From positions 124,001-188,000 of the forward strand of contig JADZAP010000040.1 of the NCBI GenBank assembly GCA_020852705.1: a stretch of 64,000 nt of DNA, given 5' to 3'. Below the pieces are notes generated by a model that saw nothing but the letters and a program-made list of their open reading frames with translations, had not been told where the DNA came from and made no database searches. Shown here one piece after another: positions 59,919-64,000 of this stretch (position 1 is the stretch's first letter; each line of letters opens with the position of its first letter). The translations under genes were made by a program, and so were the position numbers. Source of the DNA: Ignavibacteria bacterium (lineage in GTDB: Bacteria > Bacteroidota > Ignavibacteria > Tepidaquicellales > OLB5).

Positions 59919-61529
59919 CTATCTGCCTATAGGCCAGATGAAGTTTACCTGCGGTGTAAAGCGTTTCTGTGCTGCATAACCAATTACATTATTTTTTGCA
60001 TCTCTTACTGCAGCAAAGGTTTGTTGATATGATAGCGATAATACTATCATATCGCTTAATATGTAGCTTGCCTGTCCAAAAAAGTAAGCATTTTCATTAA
60101 ATTTAAACAATTCACTTGTACCTTTGATACGCCTTTTATAATACCCTGCATAAATTGAAAATTTATCACCGATGTTTGGTAAAGATGCAACTATGTAAAG
60201 CTCGCCTCCCAGATCACCCTTATCAATTTTTTGATAGGTAGCATACGCAACAAATGATTTCATAAACATTCCATATACTGAAAAGAATGTACTGCCCTTA
60301 AGCTCCTGAACAGTATCAAGCATAGAAGCTTTGCTGAATAACTGCGGTCTGGTTAAATTATCGCTGCTAGAAATGAGCTGGTATCTGTCATTTTCATAAA
60401 GTCCGTTAAAATATGTGGGCAGGTATTTGCCCTGCTGGTAACGGCGCTGAAAGGTTAGAGAAAAATAATTTTTGTTATCTTCAGTTCTTGCAACTAAGTC
60501 AATACCTGCTGATGCATCGCTTCCAAATTTTACAATTTTTGAATATTCACCATAAACATAAGTTGAAAAAGTTTTTTCTCCAAATAACACCATTTCACCG
60601 TACATATTTACAAGTGAAATTGCACCTGCATCAACAAAACCTTTTTGATAATAATGTGTAACACCTCCTGTTGTATCTGTATCATAAAGAACTTTTGTTA
60701 TGCCTGCATTTTTATTAAAATCACTTGCAAGATTAAATCCAACATTAAAATCTTTAAGCACAGGTAAATCAAGCTTGCCTTTTTTTCCTCCAAAAACTTT
60801 TAAAGGTGAACCCTCAAATCCCAACCCAAAAATTCCGCCGGAAGTAACATCGCTTAAAAAAAGTTTTGCTGTTGCTGCATTATCGTTCAGGTATCCGCTT
60901 ACATTGTAAGCAACATCTAAAGAAATTCCGTTACGTCTGTTTTCATAACTTGGAGAATTATTATATCCATACATAATAGAACCCTTTCCCAGTGTTGCGC
61001 TGTTTATCTGAGAGAAACCTCCGTTAAATACTAATGAAAATGATTTTGAATTTAAAAGATATGCATAACTTGTATTAAGTGTGCTTAGTATCTGTGTAAA
61101 TGATTCATAATCCTGTGAACGGAAAGCGACCTTGCTTGTTCTGTATCTAAGTGGTGCATCTATGCCAATGTTAAGTGCCCAGTTTTTTGCACCTGTTTCG
61201 TATGACGGCTTTAATGCAAGAAGGTAATAGTTTGTGCTATCTACTTTTGATAAACCAATTCCTGTTTCCATGTGAAATGCCTGCTTGTTAGCTTTACCAT
61301 CTCTTACAATTTTATATAAATTGGGTGAATTAAAATCACTGAATGATAAATGTGATAACATATTTGATGCATTTCGGGGATTTTCTAGTGCATCAGAACT
61401 TAACTTAAGTCTGCTTTTCTGCTTTTCTATAAGTTTTAGTAACCGGTCAGAATTTTTATCTGTACTAAAGCTAATATTAGCATTAATCAGAACTAATACT
61501 GCACAAGTTATTAAAAAAGCAACCTTCAT
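59919..61529 (-). CDS. Putative outer-membrane beta-barrel protein
   Basis: The 536-residue product has a signal peptide (residues 1-22), a charged helical stretch, and then a long region of alternating strands, for example GYYLLALKPSYETGAKNWALNIGIDAPLRY-like and KNYFSLTFQRRYQQGKYLPTYF. It ends SYILSDMIVLSLSYQQTFA, RFTPQVNFIWPIGR. The count of strands is consistent with a 16-stranded or larger barrel. AAGGAG lies upstream of the ATG. TATCTTTG with TTGAAA 16 bp upstream (61578-61607, minus strand) is a likely promoter. No family is recognised. Confidence 0.75.
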   Translation of the reverse strand: MKVAFLITCAVLVLINANISFSTDKNSDRLLKLIEKQKSRLKLSSDALENPRNASNMLSHLSFSDFNSPNLYKIVRDGKANKQAFHMETGIGLSKVDSTNYYLLALKPSYETGAKNWALNIGIDAPLRYRTSKVAFRSQDYESFTQILSTLNTSYAYLLNSKSFSLVFNGGFSQINSATLGKGSIMYGYNNSPSYENRRNGISLDVAYNVSGYLNDNAATAKLFLSDVTSGGIFGLGFEGSPLKVFGGKKGKLDLPVLKDFNVGFNLASDFNKNAGITKVLYDTDTTGGVTHYYQKGFVDAGAISLVNMYGEMVLFGEKTFSTYVYGEYSKIVKFGSDASAGIDLVARTEDNKNYFSLTFQRRYQQGKYLPTYFNGLYENDRYQLISSSDNLTRPQLFSKASMLDTVQELKGSTFFSVYGMFMKSFVAYATYQKIDKGDLGGELYIVASLPNIGDKFSIYAGYYKRRIKGTSELFKFNENAYFFGQASYILSDMIVLSLSYQQTFAAVRDAKNNVIGYAAQKRFTPQVNFIWPIGR

Positions 61530-61577
61530 CTGTAAACTCCTTCTAAACTATTGTAAATTCAACATTAAATTGATTTA

Positions 61578-61607
61578 CAAAGATAAGAAATTTTAAAAAT
61601 CTTTCAA
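61578..61607 (-). promoter_or_regulatory. Probable promoter of the beta-barrel gene, TTGAAA-N16-TATCTTTG
   Basis: TTGAAA (61602-61607) and TATCTTTG (61578-61585) are on the minus strand. The spacing is 16 bp, one shorter than the other examples. Confidence 0.5.
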
Positions 61608-61930
61608 AAAAGGAATTTTTTAAAATGTGAATAAAAAAATAACATAATACCGTAAATATTATGTAAAATATACGTATTTCTAATGATAGTTAGGGAAATA
61701 TGTGAATAACGTTTGATTATTATTTAATTTGAAATTTTGAAAATTAAAAATTAAATCTTTTCTGAAATTAATTTAGTAAAATTTTTATAAGATAATATTC
61801 TGTTAAATCAAGCATAGTAAAAGTGCAAAAATACACAGGATTTAAAATATTATTATTATCATTTATTTTATTTTAAATGATTGTTAATTTGGTTAGATAA
61901 ATTTTTGAAAATAAAAAGATAATATCACAA
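61608..61930. other. AT-rich non-coding spacer before pntAA
   Basis: About 320 bp with no gene. I found no match to the TTGAnA-N17-TAnnTTTG promoter and no clear hairpin. It must hold the pntAA promoter, which I could not locate. Confidence 0.5.
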
Positions 61931-63076
61931 TTGGCTATTATAGGAGTTTTAAAAGAGCCGGATGGCGAAAACAGGGTAGCTATACTTCCGGAAATTGCAG
62001 CACAGTTGGTTAAAATGAATTTTAAAGTCCTTATAGAAAGCACAGCAGGAAGCAAAGCTTTTGCAAGTGATGAAGATTACAAAGCACAAGGTGCAGAAAT
62101 TGGAGATAAAGCAAATGTACTTTCTTCATCAGATATAATACTCAGAATCAATTCCCTTACAAAAGATGAAATCACAAAACTTAAAAACGGATGTGTTGCC
62201 ATAGCAATATTTCATCCTTTTTTTAGTGCTGATACAGTACAATTGCTTTTAGAGCAAAAAGTAACCGCCTTTAGTCTAGAAACAATTCCAAGAACAACAC
62301 GTGCACAGTCAATGGATATACTTTCTTCGCAGGCAACTGCTTCAGGATACAAAGCAGTACTGCTTGCCGCTGTAAACCTGCCAAAGTTTTTTCCGATGTT
62401 TATGACAGCTGCCGGGAGCATAACTCCTGCTAAAGTGCTTATTCTTGGTGCAGGAGTAGCAGGTTTGCAGGCAATTGCAACTGCAAGAAAACTTGGCTCA
62501 GTTGTGGAGGCATTTGATACACGCAGTGCTGTTAAAGAAGAAGTTAACTCGCTTGGTGCAAAATTTGTAGAAGTTGAAGGTGCTAAAGATGATAAAGCCG
62601 CAGGCGGATATGCAGTTGAGCAGTCAGAAGAATTTAAGGAAAAACAAAAACAGGTTATACATGATCATGCAGTTAAATCAGATGTTATTATTACAACTGC
62701 TCAAATTCCCGGAAGAAAAGCTCCGGTACTTATAACAGGTAAAACTGTTAAGGAAATGAAAAAAGGATCAGTAATAATTGATCTTGCTGCATCTACAGGC
62801 GGAAACTGTGAACTTACCAAAAATGATGAAACTATCGAAGTAAACGGTGTAAAAATAATAGGCAGTTCTTTTCTACCTTCAACAATTCCATCTGATTCGA
62901 GCAAAATGTTCGGGAAAAATGTATTTACATTTTTAAAGCTTATATTAAAAGATGGCAATATCAATCTGAATTTTGATGATGATCTTGTAAAAGGCACTTG
63001 CATAACTCATAACGGTGAAATTGTAAACGAAAAATTACGGGCGTCTGCTCCGGTGAAGAAAGAGGATACCAAATAA
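61931..63076 (+). CDS. pntAA: NAD(P) transhydrogenase subunit alpha, part 1
   Basis: This is the NAD(H)-binding subunit of the proton-translocating transhydrogenase, which couples hydride transfer from NADH to NADP+ with proton movement. It begins IGVLKEPDGENRVAILPE, has KVLILGAGVAGLQAIATARKLGSVVEAFDTR as the NAD-binding Rossmann loop near residue 170, and IITTAQIPGRKAPVLIT. The start is TTG at 61931. Length is 381 residues. It overlaps pntAB by one base, so this is the three-subunit form. Confidence 0.94.
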   Translation: MAIIGVLKEPDGENRVAILPEIAAQLVKMNFKVLIESTAGSKAFASDEDYKAQGAEIGDKANVLSSSDIILRINSLTKDEITKLKNGCVAIAIFHPFFSADTVQLLLEQKVTAFSLETIPRTTRAQSMDILSSQATASGYKAVLLAAVNLPKFFPMFMTAAGSITPAKVLILGAGVAGLQAIATARKLGSVVEAFDTRSAVKEEVNSLGAKFVEVEGAKDDKAAGGYAVEQSEEFKEKQKQVIHDHAVKSDVIITTAQIPGRKAPVLITGKTVKEMKKGSVIIDLAASTGGNCELTKNDETIEVNGVKIIGSSFLPSTIPSDSSKMFGKNVFTFLKLILKDGNINLNFDDDLVKGTCITHNGEIVNEKLRASAPVKKEDTK

Positions 63077-63384
63077 TGGATATACTTGGTTTTTTAAGTG
63101 AGCATATCAGGTATATTTACCTGATTATACTCATGGTTTTTTTGGGAATAGAGGTTATTTCACATGTTCCTTCAGTACTGCATACTCCGCTGATGTCCGG
63201 AGCAAATGCAATTCACGGTGTAGTTATTGTTGGTGCAATAATTGTTATGGGGCATGCTGAGCCGGATAACTATCTTGCACTAATACTTGGTTTTATTTCT
63301 GTAATATTGGGTACATTAAATGTAGTTGGAGGATTTGTAGTTACTGACCGTATGCTTGAAATGTTTAAGAAGAAGAAGAAATAA
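63076..63384 (+). CDS. pntAB: NAD(P) transhydrogenase subunit alpha, part 2 (membrane)
   Basis: The 102-residue membrane subunit has three helices and the family pattern YLIILMVFLGIEVISHVPSVLHTPLMSGANAIHGVVIVGAI followed by GFVVTDRMLEMFKKKK. In E. coli this part is fused to PntA. The start overlaps the pntAA stop (TAATG), and pntB begins one base after its stop. Confidence 0.95.
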   Translation: MDILGFLSEHIRYIYLIILMVFLGIEVISHVPSVLHTPLMSGANAIHGVVIVGAIIVMGHAEPDNYLALILGFISVILGTLNVVGGFVVTDRMLEMFKKKKK

Positions 63385-63385
63385 C

Positions 63386-64000
63386 ATGGAAAAATATATT
63401 GTAGATATTGTTTATTTAATAGGATCAATTTCTTTTATTATCGGATTAAAGATGCTAAGTCATCCTGATACTGCCAGAAGGGGGAACCTGTACGCGGCAG
63501 CAGGTATGATAATCGCAATTTTAGCAACCATTTTTCTTGATAAAACAATAGGTAACTATCTCTGGATATTTGGAGGAATTGCAATAGGCACCATTATTGG
63601 CTGGATAGCTGCTAAAAAAGTTAAAATGACTGCTATGCCGCAAATGGTATCTTTATTTAACGGAATGGGCGGCGCTTGTGCATCGGTTATTTCCATTGTT
63701 GAATATACCAGACATGATTTTTCACATGGCGGAGCAGCATTTGTTGCCATAATTATGGCAGGTTTAATTATTGGAACTGTTTCCTTTGCCGGCAGCATGA
63801 TTGCTTTTGGAAAATTAAACGGCAACATTGGCGATAAAGTTTTCCCCGGGCAAAAATTTATTAATTTAGTTATACTTTTAGCTGCTGTTTCACTTGCAGT
63901 ATATCTTTCAATACAGCATCATGGTGATGATACTTTGTTAATTGTAACACTTGGTATAGCAGTATTGTATGGTATAATGTTTGTAATGCCAATCGGCGGA
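63386..64000 (+). CDS. pntB: NAD(P) transhydrogenase subunit beta, 3' end missing
   Basis: The frame is open from ATG 63386 to the end of the window (205 codons), so the C-terminal NADP(H)-binding domain is outside. The visible part is the membrane domain with several helices, including PQMVSLFNGMGGACASVISIVEY and GSMIAFGKLNGN, as in PntB. The last residues, FVMPIGG, match the junction to the NADP-binding domain. It is the third gene of the pnt operon, one base after pntAB. Confidence 0.95.
   Translation, partial: MEKYIVDIVYLIGSISFIIGLKMLSHPDTARRGNLYAAAGMIIAILATIFLDKTIGNYLWIFGGIAIGTIIGWIAAKKVKMTAMPQMVSLFNGMGGACASVISIVEYTRHDFSHGGAAFVAIIMAGLIIGTVSFAGSMIAFGKLNGNIGDKVFPGQKFINLVILLAAVSLAVYLSIQHHGDDTLLIVTLGIAVLYGIMFVMPIGG

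Overview
The window is an AT-rich bacterial chromosome segment. Four secreted proteins end in a Por/type IX-type sorting domain containing the PNPFNP motif. Promoters have the Bacteroidetes-like form (TTGAnA, 17 bp, TAnnTTTG), yet clear Shine-Dalgarno sequences also occur. Together these point to the Bacteroidota/Chlorobiota/Ignavibacteriota lineage, most likely an Ignavibacteria-type organism; the lineage call is inference. No phage, transposase, CRISPR array or rRNA was seen.

Layout. 1-5.7 kb (+): partial PfkB kinase, mtnA, recO, an HtrA protease and two T9SS-tail proteins. 6-13.1 kb (+): a PhzF-like enzyme, a promoter-to-terminator RNA/leader region, a heterodimeric ABC exporter pair, a methyltransferase and rsgA. 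13.2-15.6 kb (-): an S41 peptidase and a MarR-GNAT fusion regulator that share a palindrome. 15.8-22.5 kb (+): typA, an M3 oligopeptidase, then a compact run of poorly characterised membrane and small proteins. 22.6-34.8 kb (-): PrsW, then a surface-polysaccharide block (five GT2/GT4 enzymes and a flippase, plus a sixth glycosyltransferase) that runs tightly into nadD, lysC, dapB and a Yip1 protein. 34.8-36 kb: a non-coding region with a 292-bp tandem repeat. 36-40 kb (-): a T9SS-tail BNR protein, a Cys-rich exported protein and gltX. 40-44.4 kb (+): a MerR regulator, tRNA-Pro, tRNA-Leu, clpX and an acyl-CoA carboxylase beta subunit. 44.6-52.6 kb (-): a P-loop kinase, a GH26-like hydrolase, then an electrophile/quinone-stress-like set (VOC, DoxX, PIG-L, nitroreductase, pirin, YceI, MarR) and a choice-of-anchor-B T9SS protein. 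52.7-55.7 kb (+): outer-membrane and lipoprotein genes. 55.7-61.5 kb (-): a P-type ATPase, a DAACS symporter and a beta-barrel protein. 61.9-64 kb (+): pntAA, pntAB and a partial pntB.

The best leads are regulatory. (i) A promoter / structured RNA or 36-codon ORF / terminator unit lies in front of the ABC exporter. (ii) Two copies of an 18-bp operator (TATGYGT-N4-ACACATA) flank the MarR gene, one wrapped around its own -33 element. (iii) An acyl-CoA carboxylase gene appears to use an AUC start codon. (iv) Several families of palindromic intergenic repeats are present. I found no clear new defence or mobile system.
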